This document shows, one piece after another, positions 9,187 through 19,799 of a stretch of DNA of 64,000 bases. Below the pieces are notes generated by a model. The model had not been told where the DNA came from, ran no database searches, and saw nothing but the letters and a program-made list of their open reading frames with translations. The stretch's first letter is position 1. Each line of letters starts with the position of its first letter. Source of the DNA: Marinobacter sp. C7 (GTDB lineage Bacteria; Pseudomonadota; Gammaproteobacteria; Pseudomonadales; Oleiphilaceae); the NCBI RefSeq assembly GCF_022343555.1, contig NZ_JAKQZH010000001.1:620001-684000 (forward strand). The letters are read 5' to 3'. Both the position numbers and the translations under genes were made by a program.

Positions 9187-9921
9187 TCAGTTACCGATAT
9201 CGCCCCAGAGCCATTGGCACAGGGCTATGGTCGCAACCGGGGCGGTTTCGGTACGCAGGACGCGGGGGCCGAGTGCGACCGGCAGGAATCCGGATTGTTC
9301 GGCTGCCTCGATTTCTTCCGGACTCAGGCCACCTTCCGGGCCGATCATCAGGGCGACGGAAGACGGTTTGGCCAGGGAGTCCAGGCTCTGTTCCGTGCGG
9401 TGATGAAGGACCAGGCGCAGGTCGCAGGTCTGGCTGTGTTCGAACCACTGGCTCAGGTCCATCACCGGAAGGATTTCCGGTACCCGGGCGCGGCCGCATT
9501 GTTCGGCGGCGCTGATGGCAACCTGTTGCCAGTGGCGCAGGCGTTTGTCTTCCCGGTCACCCTTGAGTTTGACGTCGCAGCGTTCGGTGGTCAGGGGGAC
9601 GATGCGGGTGACCCCCATTTCCACAGCTTTCTGGACGGCATAGTCCATGCGGTCGCCCTTGGACAGGGTCTGGCCGAGAACGATTTCGAGTGGGGACTCG
9701 GTGGTGGTGGCCGTCGCCCCGGAGATTTCCACGTGCACGTGCTTTTTACTTGCATCCCGGATTGTGGCGTCGTAGTCCCGGCCATCCCCGTTGAACAGGG
9801 TCAGTTGCTGTCCGGGCTGCATCCTCAGAACCCGGCCCACGTGCTGGGCGGCTTTTTCGTCCAGTTCGCAGGCAGTGCCAACGGTCAGTTCCGAGTCGGT
9901 GTAGATTCTGGGGATGCGCAT
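9187..9921 (-). CDS. rsmE: 16S rRNA (uracil1498-N3)-methyltransferase RsmE
   Basis: SPOUT-class methyltransferase that methylates N3 of U1498 in 16S rRNA, 244 aa (usual length). The N-terminal PUA-like domain carries HVGRVLRMQPGQ and LFNGDGRDY; the C-terminal knot carries VGMTRIVPLTTERCDV, MIGPEGGLSPEEIE and LGPRVLRTETAPVA, which bind SAM. It lies 5 nt downstream of bioA on the same strand, so the two probably share a transcript, an order I recall from other gammaproteobacteria. Confidence 0.96.
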   Translation of the reverse strand: MRIPRIYTDSELTVGTACELDEKAAQHVGRVLRMQPGQQLTLFNGDGRDYDATIRDASKKHVHVEISGATATTTESPLEIVLGQTLSKGDRMDYAVQKAVEMGVTRIVPLTTERCDVKLKGDREDKRLRHWQQVAISAAEQCGRARVPEILPVMDLSQWFEHSQTCDLRLVLHHRTEQSLDSLAKPSSVALMIGPEGGLSPEEIEAAEQSGFLPVALGPRVLRTETAPVATIALCQWLWGDIGN

Positions 9922-9926
9922 TCGGG

Positions 9927-11276
9927 TCAGTCCTTTACGGCAATTTCGATGCCTTCGGTCGCGACCTGGGCGAGGTGGCGGATCTGCTCCTCTGTGATCA
10001 CGTAAGGCGGCATGAAATATACCACGTTACCCAGTGGCCGTAGCAGCGATTGCCGGGTCAGGGCGTGCTGGTACACACGAATGCCCCGGCGTTCCTGCCA
10101 GGGGAACGGTGTCTTGCTGGCTTTGTCTTTCACCATTTCCACCGCCAGGGTCATGCCGTGCTGGCGGATGTCGCCGACGTTCGGGTGGTCTGCCAGATGG
10201 GCAACGGCATCGCCCATGCATCGGGACAGGCGTTGGTTGTTTTCGATGACGTTGTCATCCCGGAAGATGTCTAGGGTGGCCAGGGCCACGGCGCAGCCAA
10301 TGGGGTTGCCGGTGTAGCTGTGGCTGTGCAAAAACGCCCGGAGGGTTTCGTAGTCGTCGTAGAAGGCGTTGTAGACGTCATCGGTGGTCAGTACCACGGA
10401 CAAGGGCAGATAGCCGGCGGTGAGGCCCTTCGAGAGGCACATGAAGTCCGGGGTGATACCGGATTGTTCGCAGGCGAACAGGGTGCCGGTACGGCCGAAG
10501 CCGACAGCAATCTCGTCGGCAATCAGGTGCACATTGTAGCGGTCGCAGGCCTCGCGCAGTTTGGTGTGGTAGATGGGGTGGTGCATGCGCATGCCACCGG
10601 CGCACTGGATCAGCGGTTCCACAACCACTGCGCAGATTTCATCGTGTTTCTCCGCCAGGAGTTTCTCCATGGCTTCGAACTGGCGCAGGGCATATTCCTC
10701 GTCGGTTTCGCCTGCCTCTTTATTGAAGGCATCCGGGGAGGGGGCCGTGAGCACTTCCATCAGCAAGGGCTGGTAGGTGTCCTTGTAGAGCGCGACGTCG
10801 CCGAGGGCCAACGCCCCGAGGGTTTCGCCGTGGTAGCTGTTGCTCAGGTTGACGAAATTCTTCTTGCCCGGCTGGCCGTGGTTTTTCCAGTAGTGGTAGC
10901 TCATTTTCAGGGCTGCTTCGATGGCCGACGAGCCGTTGTCGGCGTAGAAGCACTTGTTCAGGCCCTCTGGTGTGACTTCAATCAGCCGCTCCGAGAGATT
11001 GACGACCGGTTCGTGACTGAAGCCGGCAAGGATGACGTGTTCAAGCTTGCCGATCTGTTCCTGTATGGCGGCATTGATCCGGGGGTTGGCGTGGCCGAAC
11101 AGGTTGACCCACCAGGAGCTGACCGCATCGATGTAGCGGTTGCCCTCGAAGTCTTCCAGCCAGACACCTTCACCCCGTTTTACGGGTATCAGGGGCAGGG
11201 ATTCGTGATCTTTCATTTGTGTGCATGGGTGCCACACGGATTTGAGATCGCGGGCGACGAGATCGGCGTTGCGCAT
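9927..11276 (-). CDS. bioA: Adenosylmethionine-8-amino-7-oxononanoate aminotransferase
   Basis: PLP-dependent class III aminotransferase that converts KAPA to DAPA with SAM as amino donor in biotin synthesis; cytosolic, 449 aa. Features: SVWHPCTQMKDHE at the N-terminus, VSSWWVNLFGHANPR, the SYHGET block, DEIAVGFGRTGTLFACEQ, and the PLP lysine in LSKGLTAGYLPLS. The remaining bio genes are not in this window. A BirA-type inverted repeat lies 39 nt upstream of the start, which supports both the assignment and biotin repression. Confidence 0.96.
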   Translation of the reverse strand: MRNADLVARDLKSVWHPCTQMKDHESLPLIPVKRGEGVWLEDFEGNRYIDAVSSWWVNLFGHANPRINAAIQEQIGKLEHVILAGFSHEPVVNLSERLIEVTPEGLNKCFYADNGSSAIEAALKMSYHYWKNHGQPGKKNFVNLSNSYHGETLGALALGDVALYKDTYQPLLMEVLTAPSPDAFNKEAGETDEEYALRQFEAMEKLLAEKHDEICAVVVEPLIQCAGGMRMHHPIYHTKLREACDRYNVHLIADEIAVGFGRTGTLFACEQSGITPDFMCLSKGLTAGYLPLSVVLTTDDVYNAFYDDYETLRAFLHSHSYTGNPIGCAVALATLDIFRDDNVIENNQRLSRCMGDAVAHLADHPNVGDIRQHGMTLAVEMVKDKASKTPFPWQERRGIRVYQHALTRQSLLRPLGNVVYFMPPYVITEEQIRHLAQVATEGIEIAVKD

Positions 11277-11314
11277 GGTGAGTCTCCGGTCACGTTGTCT
11301 GGTTATGAATGGTC

Positions 11315-11348
11315 GCTGTTAACCTGTGCGGATATTACAGTTAACAGC
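11315..11348. promoter_or_regulatory. Predicted BirA operator upstream of bioA
   Basis: A perfect 9-bp inverted repeat, GCTGTTAAC and GTTAACAGC, is separated by 16 nt. It resembles the bacterial BirA box (TGTAAACC-N15-GGTTTACA type) and sits just upstream of the biotin gene bioA. The match and position are seen; BirA binding is inferred. Confidence 0.65.
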
Positions 11349-11446
11349 GGAGTCTGGCTAGCGCGCCCCGGTTGGTTGACCTGCCGGCCAATGCCGGTGG
11401 TGTTCATTGCCCGCAAAATCTGATGGTCAGCTTACGGAGACCACCT

Positions 11447-11935
11447 ATGCAGATTGAACTGGAACACCCCTATGAGGCGAGCCTGGAGCAGGTGCTTGGT
11501 ACTTTCCTCAACAAGGATCATATTCTTGAGAAAAATGCCCGGCTTGGGTCGCGCAACGTCTGTGTGCCCGAGCTGGTCAGGGATGATTTGTCTGCCAAGT
11601 TGGTGATCGAGCGGGAAGTCACCAGCTCACTCGAGGTGCCGGGTATCCTCGCCGGCTTTCACCGGGAATGGAATCGCGTACGTCAGGAAGAGCACTGGTT
11701 TCGCAAGAATGATGACGAGTGGCATTGCGAATTCCGCGTCCACATCGAAAGTGTGCCGGCGAAAATCAAGGGCATGATGCGTCTGCTCGGATCGGAAGAG
11801 CAGTGCACCAATCACGTCCTCCTGAGCGTTCGCTGTGACGTGCCGCTGCTGGGCAAGAAGGTGGCAAAGTTTCTGGCAGACGATTGCCACGCCAAGATCG
11901 AGCGGGAGTATCAGGCGACCCGCAAGCTGCTATAG
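11447..11935 (+). CDS. DUF2505 domain protein
   Basis: Soluble protein of 162 aa that matches, from memory, the DUF2505 family of START/SRPBCC-like folds: MQIELEHPYEASLEQVLGTF at the N-terminus and a C-terminal GKKVAKFLADDCHAKIEREYQ. No signal peptide or membrane segment is visible and no catalytic motif is known. The ATG at 11447 has ACGGAG about 8 nt upstream. Divergent from bioA and followed by a terminator at 11955-11975, so it is probably monocistronic. Confidence 0.78.
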   Translation: MQIELEHPYEASLEQVLGTFLNKDHILEKNARLGSRNVCVPELVRDDLSAKLVIEREVTSSLEVPGILAGFHREWNRVRQEEHWFRKNDDEWHCEFRVHIESVPAKIKGMMRLLGSEEQCTNHVLLSVRCDVPLLGKKVAKFLADDCHAKIEREYQATRKLL

Positions 11936-11954
11936 CTCGGCCACCCTGACTGAA

Positions 11955-11975
11955 AAGCCCCCGAAACGGGGGCTT
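11955..11975 (+). terminator. Hairpin terminator
   Basis: AAGCCCCC-GAAAC-GGGGGCTT is a strong GC-rich hairpin with an A-rich run before it. It lies between the convergent DUF2505 gene and the ABC ATPase gene and could serve both strands. Confidence 0.75.
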
Positions 11976-11988
11976 GTGGAGGAACCGG

Positions 11989-12735
11989 TCAGTGAGCGAG
12001 AACCCTGGACAGGAACGCCTGGGTGCGTTCGTTCTGGGGGTTGTCGAACACGTCGTCCGGTTTGCCCTGTTCCACGATCTGGCCCTCGTGGATGTAGATG
12101 ACCCGGTCTGCCACTTCCCGGGCAAAGCCCATCTCGTGGGTCACAACCATCATGGTCATCCCTTCCTTGGCCAGTTCGCGCATGACGTCCAGCACTTCAC
12201 CGATCATCTCCGGATCGAGTGCCGAAGTGGGTTCGTCAAACAGCATCAGTCGTGGTTCCATGGCCAGGGCCCGGGCGATGGCTACCCGTTGTTGCTGGCC
12301 ACCGGATAGCTGGCTCGGATACTTGTCGGCCTGGTTACCGATGCCTACCCGGTTGAGCAGCCGTTCGGCGGTGGCGTTGGCAACCACCTGAGAGTTGTCC
12401 TTCACCTTCATGGGCGCCAGCATGATGTTCCTCTTCACCGTCAGGTGCGGGAACAGATTGAATTGCTGGAACACCATGCCCACTTCCTTGCGGATCTCGG
12501 TCAGGGCTTTCTGGTTGCCACCTTTGGGCGCCAGGGTCTGGCCGTCGACCACCAGTTTGCCGGATTCGTACTCTTCGAGACCGTTCACGCAGCGGATCAG
12601 GGTGGATTTGCCGGAGCCACTGGCACCGATGATAACCACTACCTCTCCGGGCTCGACGGTCAGGTCGATGTTCTTCAGGACATGCAGCTTGCCGAAGTAC
12701 TTGTTCATGCCCTTCATTTCAACGATATGAGTCAT
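11989..12735 (-). CDS. Polar amino acid ABC transporter, ATPase subunit
   Basis: ATPase of the polar amino acid uptake family (GlnQ/HisP type), 248 aa. Walker [10 protein letters not shown], the signature LSGGQQQR, Walker B LMLFDEP and the H-loop [12 protein letters not shown] are all present, so it should be active. It is the third gene of a substrate-binding protein, permease, ATPase operon on the minus strand, 13 nt after the permease. Substrate specificity (glutamine, glutamate, arginine and others) cannot be read from the ATPase. Confidence 0.92.
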   Translation of the reverse strand: MTHIVEMKGMNKYFGKLHVLKNIDLTVEPGEVVVIIGASGSGKSTLIRCVNGLEEYESGKLVVDGQTLAPKGGNQKALTEIRKEVGMVFQQFNLFPHLTVKRNIMLAPMKVKDNSQVVANATAERLLNRVGIGNQADKYPSQLSGGQQQRVAIARALAMEPRLMLFDEPTSALDPEMIGEVLDVMRELAKEGMTMMVVTHEMGFAREVADRVIYIHEGQIVEQGKPDDVFDNPQNERTQAFLSRVLAH

Positions 12736-12748
12736 GGGTACCTTTCCT

Positions 12749-13420
12749 TCAGACAGAAGCCAGTCCGCGCCGCTCTACCAGGCGGAGGATCAATGACAGG
12801 GACAGGGTGATCGCCAGATAGAGAATGGCCACCACAAAATAGACCTCGAATGCGGTAAAGGTGTTGGCGATGTAGATCTGGCCCTGGCGAACCAGCTCTC
12901 CGACACCGATAACAGAGAACAATGAGGTGTCCTTGATACTGACGATAGCCTGGTTGCCCAGGGGCGGAATCATGCGGCGGAAGGCCTGCGGCCAGATGAT
13001 GGACCAGAAGGTCTGGGTCCGTGACAGCCCCAGGGAAAGACCGGCTTCGGTCTGGCCCTTGTCGATGGACTGTACGCCGCCCCGGACAACCTCTGAAATG
13101 TAGGCGCCCGAGTTCAGGGCAATGGCGGCAATACCCGCCGTCAGGGGGTTGATCGGAGAGCCGATGAGGTCGGGCAGGCCGTAGAAGATAAACAGGACCT
13201 GCACCAGGATGGGAGTACCCCGGAAAATCTCGATGTAAGCGGTTGCCGGCCAGCGCAGGAACCACTTCTTGTTGATGCTAAGCAGGCCGAAAATAATGCC
13301 CAGCACGAAACCGATGAGCAGGCCGCCAAAGGAAATCAACAGGGTATAGGGGATCCCTTTGAGCAGAAAGGGAATAGAGTCGATGGCTGCTTGCCAGTCG
13401 AACTGAAACTGGAATTCCAC
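12749..13420 (-). CDS. Polar amino acid ABC transporter, permease subunit
   Basis: His/Glu/Gln/Arg/opine-type permease of 223 aa with about five membrane helices ([20 protein letters not shown] near the N-terminus) and the EAA-type loop [23 protein letters not shown] that docks on the ATPase (the visible text reads [12 protein letters not shown]). Only one permease gene is present, so the complex would use a homodimer. Middle gene of the operon 14265-11989. Confidence 0.9.
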   Translation of the reverse strand: MEFQFQFDWQAAIDSIPFLLKGIPYTLLISFGGLLIGFVLGIIFGLLSINKKWFLRWPATAYIEIFRGTPILVQVLFIFYGLPDLIGSPINPLTAGIAAIALNSGAYISEVVRGGVQSIDKGQTEAGLSLGLSRTQTFWSIIWPQAFRRMIPPLGNQAIVSIKDTSLFSVIGVGELVRQGQIYIANTFTAFEVYFVVAILYLAITLSLSLILRLVERRGLASV

Positions 13421-13509
13421 GGTTAGTGTCTCCGCAGGAAGTTGGAGTCAGGAACAGCCGGGGCGCAGGGCCCCGGCACGGGGAATCGGATCAGGTGATC
13501 CTTCAGCCC

Positions 13510-14265
13510 TTACATGCCTTCCGGCATCGGGCCGAACCACTTTTCGTAGATGCTTTTGTAGGTACCGTCTTCCTTCATGGAAGCCAGGGCGGCGTTGACT
13601 TCGTCAACCCATTCGCTGCCCTCGACCAGGGCAATGCCGTATTGCTGGCCTTCGTACAGCGGGCCAACGGTAGTGACCTTGCCTTCACCCTTGGTGCGGG
13701 CAAAGTAGCCGACGTTGGGCGCGTCGTAGAATACCGCGTCGATCGCACGGGACATCAGCGCCATGTACATGTCTGAGCTGCCCGGATACGGCGTCACGCC
13801 ATCATCCTGCTCCAGGTTGGCCATCAGGTAATCGTAGGAAGTACTGCCGATCTTGGTGCCGACCTTCTTGCCTTCCAGATCGCTCAGCTCTGTCATATCG
13901 CTGCCTTCACGCACCAGGATGCGAAGGCCGGAATCGTAATACGGATCGGAAAAGTCGACGATCTGCTCGCGCTCTTCGGTGATGGTGATACCGGCAATGG
14001 CAATATCCACGTTACCGGTCTGCAGGGCCGGGATGATGCCATTGAAGTCCATGGTTTGCAGGTCATATTCAAAGCCCGCACGCTTGGCCACTTCGGCGAT
14101 GATTTCCATGTCGAAGCCGATCATCTCACCGGTTTCCTGGTCCATCATCTCGAACGGAACGAAGCTCGGGTCGGTAACAACCTTGAGGTTTTCCGCGCTA
14201 GCTGTTCCTGCCGCCACGGTCAGTGCCAGGCTGGCGCCAAGAGTCTTCAGCCATTTCGTGCTCAT
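13510..14265 (-). CDS. Amino acid ABC transporter, periplasmic substrate-binding protein
   Basis: Family 3 solute-binding protein of 251 aa, exported by a signal peptide ending ...GTASA before ENLKVVTDPSFVPFE. The family signature GFDMEIIAEVAKRAGFEYD is present, followed by GIIPALQTGNVDIAIAG and SDPYYDSGLRILVR. It is first in the operon with its permease and ATPase. The set of binding residues looks like a glutamine or arginine binder, but I cannot decide between them. Confidence 0.91.
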   Translation of the reverse strand: MSTKWLKTLGASLALTVAAGTASAENLKVVTDPSFVPFEMMDQETGEMIGFDMEIIAEVAKRAGFEYDLQTMDFNGIIPALQTGNVDIAIAGITITEEREQIVDFSDPYYDSGLRILVREGSDMTELSDLEGKKVGTKIGSTSYDYLMANLEQDDGVTPYPGSSDMYMALMSRAIDAVFYDAPNVGYFARTKGEGKVTTVGPLYEGQQYGIALVEGSEWVDEVNAALASMKEDGTYKSIYEKWFGPMPEGM

Positions 14266-14433
14266 GCTTTCTCCTTTTGCTTCTTGTCAGGCTCCGTTTG
14301 CCCGGTAAGGCAAGCCGGAAAGACCACTGCTGGTGACCGTGGTTTCCGGGGAGCGTTAATGGGATTGCAACACATACACTTTAGACTATTACGCATCGGA
14401 GTGCCGAAAATCAAATGCTTGGGTGTTGAACAT

Positions 14434-14653
14434 GGGGTCAGGAGAAGGCCTTCTTCTGACCCCGGAGTCGGGGGGCGGAAACAAAAAAAGGGGTCAGATG
14501 AAAGCGTTCATCTGACCCCAGGGGTTGGCGCCGAAAAAGGAGAGCGGGCATAAAAAACGGGTCAGATGAAAGTCTTCATCTGACCCGTGTTCAGCGTGAG
14601 CCCGCAGACTGGGCCGGTGCAAAGGGGTCAGAAGAAAGCTTTCTTCTGACCCC
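14434..14653. repeat. Cluster of four 30-bp palindromic repeats
   Basis: Copies at 14434-14463 (GAGAA variant), 14490-14519 (GATGAA), 14558-14587 (CGGGTCAG ends, GATGAA) and 14624-14653 (GAAGAA, perfect palindrome). Starts are spaced 56-68 nt. They fill most of the 399-nt gap between the ABC operon promoter side and the 3' end of metF; I see no gene in 14266-14664. Confidence 0.9.
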
Positions 14654-14664
14654 ATGTTCAGCCT

Positions 14665-15534
14665 TCAGAATGCGATTTTCTCGCGATCCCCAATGCCCAG
14701 GTTCTTCCAGATACTCAGGCTAGGCTCCGCCTGGTTCAGCGTATAGAAGTGCAGCCCGGGTGCACCCGCCTTCAGCAGGCGTTCACACATTCTGGTTACC
14801 ACTTCCTCGCCGAACTGGCGGATGCTGTCGGTGTCGTCGCCGTAGGCTTCGAGCTGCTTACGGATCCAGCGCGGGATTTCCGCACCGCACATGTCCGAGA
14901 ACCTCACCAGGCTGGAGAAATTGACGATGGGCATGATGCCCGGCACCACCGGAATGGTGACGCCCAGTTTCTCCAGACGCTCGATAAAGTAGAAGTAGCT
15001 GTCCGCATTGAAAAAGTACTGGGTGATGGCGCTGTTGGCGCCGGCCTGTACCTTTCGGGCAAAGTTCCTCAGATCTTCTTCGGCATTGCGCGCCTGGGGG
15101 TGGAACTCCGGGTAGGCGGCCACTTCCAGGTTGAAATGATCGCCGCTGTGCTTCCGGATGAACTCCACCAGCTCATTGGCGTAGCGCAGCTCCCCGGAGG
15201 CACCCATGCCTGAGGGCAGGTCGCCGCGCAGGGCGACGATACGGTTGATGCCGTTTTCCTTGTACAGGTCCAGCAGCTCGCCGATCTCGTCGCGGGTGCC
15301 GCCAACGCAGGACAGGTGTGGCGCCGTAGAGATGCCCTGTTTGTGCAGGCTGAGCACGGTTTCAATGGTGCGGTCCCGGGTGGAACCGCCCGCACCGAAG
15401 GTGACCGAGAAGAAATCCGGGTTCACCTCGGCCAGCTTGTTGCGCACCGTTTGCAGCTTCTCCTTGCCCTGATCCGTCTTGGGCGGGAAAAACTCGAAGC
15501 TGAAACGGCGCTTGAATTGCTTCTGGGATTCCAT
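14665..15534 (-). CDS. metF: 5,10-methylenetetrahydrofolate reductase
   Basis: FAD-dependent enzyme that reduces 5,10-methylene-THF to 5-methyl-THF for methionine synthesis, cytosolic, 289 aa, typical of bacterial MetF. Motifs: RRFSFEFFPPKTDQGK at the N-terminus with the catalytic Glu, DFFSVTFGAGGSTRDRT, HLSCVGGTRDEI, and ALRGDLPSGMG. It ends in LNQAEPSLSIWKNLGI, conserved in MetF. It follows ahcY by 12 nt in a metK-ahcY-metF arrangement, all on the minus strand, consistent with the methyl cycle regulon described at 18718. Confidence 0.97.
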   Translation of the reverse strand: MESQKQFKRRFSFEFFPPKTDQGKEKLQTVRNKLAEVNPDFFSVTFGAGGSTRDRTIETVLSLHKQGISTAPHLSCVGGTRDEIGELLDLYKENGINRIVALRGDLPSGMGASGELRYANELVEFIRKHSGDHFNLEVAAYPEFHPQARNAEEDLRNFARKVQAGANSAITQYFFNADSYFYFIERLEKLGVTIPVVPGIMPIVNFSSLVRFSDMCGAEIPRWIRKQLEAYGDDTDSIRQFGEEVVTRMCERLLKAGAPGLHFYTLNQAEPSLSIWKNLGIGDREKIAF

Positions 15535-15546
15535 GATCTTTTCCGC

Positions 15547-16941
<1,395 letters not shown>

Positions 16942-17010
16942 GGTGTTCTCCTGTCAGTTCTTTTTGGGCTCCGGAGTCTGGTTTCCGGTACCGCTAGGTT
17001 CGGTGGTATC

Positions 17011-17116
17011 GGTGGTGGGGGATGTCTTCCCCGGAACCGCTACGAGCACGTCCATGTGCGCTTGTTTCAGGCCATCCTTGGCCTTCAACATTCCGGGGAA
17101 GACATCCCCCACCACC
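17011..17116. repeat. Long hairpin with conserved loop, copy 2 of 5
   Basis: Arms GGTGGTGGGGGATGTCTTCC (17011-17030, continuing CCGGAA) and the complementary TTCCGGGGAAGACATC to 17116 are perfectly paired over about 26 bp. The loop starts CCGCTACGAGCACGTCCATG and holds GCGCTTG and GGCCATCCTTGGCC. It sits in the metK-ahcY interval (16942-17392), which has no gene. Confidence 0.88.
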
Positions 17117-17253
17117 TCGATTGACCTTCATGCGCATGCCGTCAGCAATACGCCTTGTAAAACAATTTGGGCTTCTGTGCTCTGGCGTCGCAGCTTTAGT
17201 AACAGCGGTGTACGTCAATGCCTGATAAGCCCTCGCCGTTTATCATCGGCGGT

Positions 17254-17352
17254 GATGAGGTCAGTCCTTCGTGGACTGTTGAGGGCCATGGACGGCCCGA
17301 AACAAGCGCACATGGATGTGCTCGTAGCGTGTCCACGAAGGACTGACCTCAG
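17254..17352. repeat. Long hairpin with conserved loop, copy 3 of 5, inverted
   Basis: Arms GAGGTCAGTCCTTCGTGGAC (17254-17273) and GTCCACGAAGGACTGACCTC (17333-17352) are a perfect 20-bp inverted repeat. Read on the minus strand the loop is CGCTACGAGCACATCCATGT, then GCGCTTGTTTCGGGCC and GTCCATGGCCC, nearly the same as copy 2, but in the opposite orientation. Confidence 0.9.
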
Positions 17353-17392
17353 CGCCGCCACCCCGAAAGGTGGCGGGCTACTCCAATAAAAC

Positions 17393-18604
17393 TCAGAGGC
17401 CAGACCCGGCACTCTCAACCCCGGAAGCATCCCGAAGCGCCTCGGCGCGGTCGGTCTTCTCCCACGGGAACGCGGTGAAGGTGTCGCCGCCGACGGTCAT
17501 CTCGAACGGATCGCGACCGAAGTGACCGTAGGCTGCAGTCGCCCGGTACATCGGGTGTAGCAGGTCCAGCATGCGGGTGATGGCATACGGACGCAGGTCG
17601 AAGTTCTGACGGACCAGCTCGATGATCTTGTCGTCGCTGATCTTGCCGGTACCGAAGGTGTTCAGGGAGATCGAAGTCGGCTCCGCGACACCGATGGCGT
17701 AAGAGACCTGGATCTCGCACTTGTCGGCCAGGCCGGCGGCGACGATGTTCTTGGCCACGTAACGACCGGCGTAGGCCGCGGAACGGTCCACCTTGGACGG
17801 ATCCTTGCCGGAGAACGCGCCCCCACCGTGACGGGCCATGCCGCCGTATGTGTCCACGATGATCTTCCGGCCGGTCAGGCCACAGTCACCTACCGGGCCG
17901 CCGATAACGAACTTGCCGGTCGGGTTGATGTGGAACTGGGTGTCCTTGTGCAGCAGCTCTGCCGGCAGGGCGTGCTTGACGATCAGTTCCATCACCGCTT
18001 CTTTCAGGTCTTCCTGGCTGACGTCCGGGTCGTGCTGGGTGGACAGGACCACGGCGTCGATGCCGGCAACCTTGCCGTCTTCGTAGCGGCAGGTCACCTG
18101 GCTCTTGGCGTCCGGGCGCAGCCATGGCAGCAGGCCGCTCTTGCGGGCTTCGGCCTGGCGCTGTACCAGTCGGTGGGAGTAGGTGATCGGGGCCGGCATG
18201 AGTACGTCGGTCTCATTGCTGGCGAAGCCGAACATCAGGCCCTGGTCGCCTGCGCCCTGGTCTTCCGGCTTCTGGCGGTCAACGCCCTGGGCAATGTCCA
18301 CGGACTGCTTGCCGATGATGTTGATCACGCCGCAGGTGCTGCCGTCGTAGCCAACGTCAGAGGAGGTGTAACCGATGTCGTTGATCACGCCGCGAACCAG
18401 GTCCTCCAGGTCGACCCAGGCACTGGTGGTGATTTCGCCGCCGATGATGGCAACGCCGGTCTTGACCATGGTTTCACAGGCCACGCGGGCGTGTTTGTCT
18501 TCGGTCAGGATGGCATCCAGCACGGCATCGGAGATCTGGTCCGCCAGTTTGTCCGGATGGCCTTCGGAGACCGATTCGGAGGTAAAGATGTTGTAGTCAG
18601 ACAT
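17393..18604 (-). CDS. metK: S-adenosylmethionine synthetase
   Basis: Makes SAM from methionine and ATP; cytosolic tetramer. From [20 protein letters not shown] the protein is 403 aa, somewhat longer than E. coli MetK (384). Motifs: [28 protein letters not shown] (ATP), and [19 protein letters not shown] (P-loop like). I chose the ATG at 18604 because AGAGGAG lies about 9 nt upstream, and the in-frame start at 18655 would add residues that match no MetK. A SahR-like palindrome at 18718-18737 lies 114 nt upstream of the start. Confidence 0.97.
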   Translation of the reverse strand: MSDYNIFTSESVSEGHPDKLADQISDAVLDAILTEDKHARVACETMVKTGVAIIGGEITTSAWVDLEDLVRGVINDIGYTSSDVGYDGSTCGVINIIGKQSVDIAQGVDRQKPEDQGAGDQGLMFGFASNETDVLMPAPITYSHRLVQRQAEARKSGLLPWLRPDAKSQVTCRYEDGKVAGIDAVVLSTQHDPDVSQEDLKEAVMELIVKHALPAELLHKDTQFHINPTGKFVIGGPVGDCGLTGRKIIVDTYGGMARHGGGAFSGKDPSKVDRSAAYAGRYVAKNIVAAGLADKCEIQVSYAIGVAEPTSISLNTFGTGKISDDKIIELVRQNFDLRPYAITRMLDLLHPMYRATAAYGHFGRDPFEMTVGGDTFTAFPWEKTDRAEALRDASGVESAGSGL

Positions 18605-18717
18605 AGGTGTTTGCTCCTCTGTGAGCGCTTGAAATTCGTGCCGGGGGTCAAACATGACCGGTGCCGGCTGCCTGGTTGTTGATGGTTGTCAGGGCATACG
18701 TAAAACTACCTACGCCC

Positions 18718-18737
18718 ATATCAAATTTTTTTGATAT
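18718..18737. promoter_or_regulatory. Operator-like palindrome upstream of metK
   Basis: ATATCAAATTTTTTTGATAT has 7-bp arms ATATCAA/TTGATAT around a 6-nt A/T spacer. The reverse complement of exactly this sequence recurs at 19800. It is in the promoter region of metK, 19 nt from the 3' end of the ArsR-type regulator gene. Identity as a SahR-type site is inferred from context. Confidence 0.7.
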
Positions 18738-18755
18738 TCCGGTTTGGCTATTCCC

Positions 18756-19757
18756 TCAGGCCGGTCTGGAGGTTTTCCAGAATTCCCGCACCTGTACCTG
18801 GAAGCCGTTGCGCAGGCCGATAAACAGCTGCTCGCCGGCTACCAGGTCGGCATCTGCTGCCCAGCTGGTCAGTTCCTCGGGCTCGAAGCCCAACCAGAGG
18901 TCGCCACAGTTTTCCTTGGCCCAGTCCTGGTCGTGGCTGCACAGATCGCTGATTACAAAGCAGCCGCCGTTGTTCATCAGCGCCGCGGCATCCAGGAAGA
19001 TGTCCGCCGGGCTGGGCACGTGGTGCAGCACCATGTTGGCTACCACCAGATCGAAGGAGTCCCCCCGGGCCAGCAGGGTATCGGTCACACCCTCGATCAG
19101 ATCCACGTTGTTCAGTCGCTCGTCTATGCAGGTGCGAGCGGCCTTCGCGAGCATGTCCCGGCTGTTGTCCAGGGCCACTACGTGTTCGAACAGGCCCGAG
19201 AGCACCGGCAGAAAAGCGCCTTCACCCGGGCCGATCTCCAGTGCCGTTTGCCAGTCCTGCTTGCCGGTCCTCTTGCGGATCAGTTCGGCCGTGGGCTCGG
19301 CGTACAGATCGAAGGCTGCAATCAGTTCCTGCTGTTCCCGGAACTGCTCCGAGTGCCGGGAGAAGAACGCCTGGGACTGATCGGCCCGCTGTTCGCGGAT
19401 CGCGTCGATTTTCTCCTGCAGGTGGTCGGCCAGCGGCACAAGGTCCACCGTCTCGAAAATCTGCCGGATGGTCTGATCGGTGAGCTTGTCGCTGTCCAGG
19501 TGCAGGGGGCGGCGGTAGAAAATGGCATTGCCCTCCCGCTGCGGCTCGAGCAACCCGGCCTTGTGCATCACTTTCAGGTGATGGCTCATGCCGGACTGGC
19601 GCATGTCGAACATCTGGCTCAGCTCCAGCACACCAAAGGTGTCCCGGCGCAGCACACGCAGGATCTCCAGGCGGAGCGGGTCGCCGCTGGCCTTGAAGAT
19701 CGGGGCCAGGGCGTCAACCGAGGCCATTGGATTCGCATGTGCATTCAATGAAGTCAT
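18756..19757 (-). CDS. ArsR-family regulator fused to a SAM-dependent methyltransferase (SahR-like)
   Basis: About 333 aa. The N-terminal ~100 residues are an ArsR winged helix-turn-helix (FKASGDPLRLEILRVL, then FGVLELSQMFDMRQSGMSHH and KVMHKAGLLEPQREGN) without the CxC metal site. The C-terminal half is a class I methyltransferase fold with ALEIGPGEGAFLPVL as motif I and VVANMVLHHVP as motif II/III. Its place beside metK-ahcY-metF, flanked by two identical palindromes, suggests a SahR-type sensor of S-adenosylhomocysteine; SahR is the ArsR-family regulator of the methionine cycle in proteobacteria. The start is uncertain: 19757 is used, with 19790 and 19727 possible. Confidence 0.8.
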   Translation of the reverse strand: MTSLNAHANPMASVDALAPIFKASGDPLRLEILRVLRRDTFGVLELSQMFDMRQSGMSHHLKVMHKAGLLEPQREGNAIFYRRPLHLDSDKLTDQTIRQIFETVDLVPLADHLQEKIDAIREQRADQSQAFFSRHSEQFREQQELIAAFDLYAEPTAELIRKRTGKQDWQTALEIGPGEGAFLPVLSGLFEHVVALDNSRDMLAKAARTCIDERLNNVDLIEGVTDTLLARGDSFDLVVANMVLHHVPSPADIFLDAAALMNNGGCFVISDLCSHDQDWAKENCGDLWLGFEPEELTSWAADADLVAGEQLFIGLRNGFQVQVREFWKTSRPA

Positions 19758-19799
19758 GGTTGCGAAGTTTAGGTGGGTTCGGCTGGTCATTCAATAGCC

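Noticed and set aside
14434..14653. Regularly spaced 30-mers as a CRISPR array
   Set aside because: The units are full palindromes of two arm types, spacing varies, only 2-4 copies per site, spacers are similar to each other, and no cas genes are present.
16942..17392. SAH or SAM riboswitch upstream of ahcY or metK
   Set aside because: I could not find the conserved GAGGAGCGCUGC-type core of the SAH riboswitch or a SAM riboswitch core; the gap is explained by two long hairpins.
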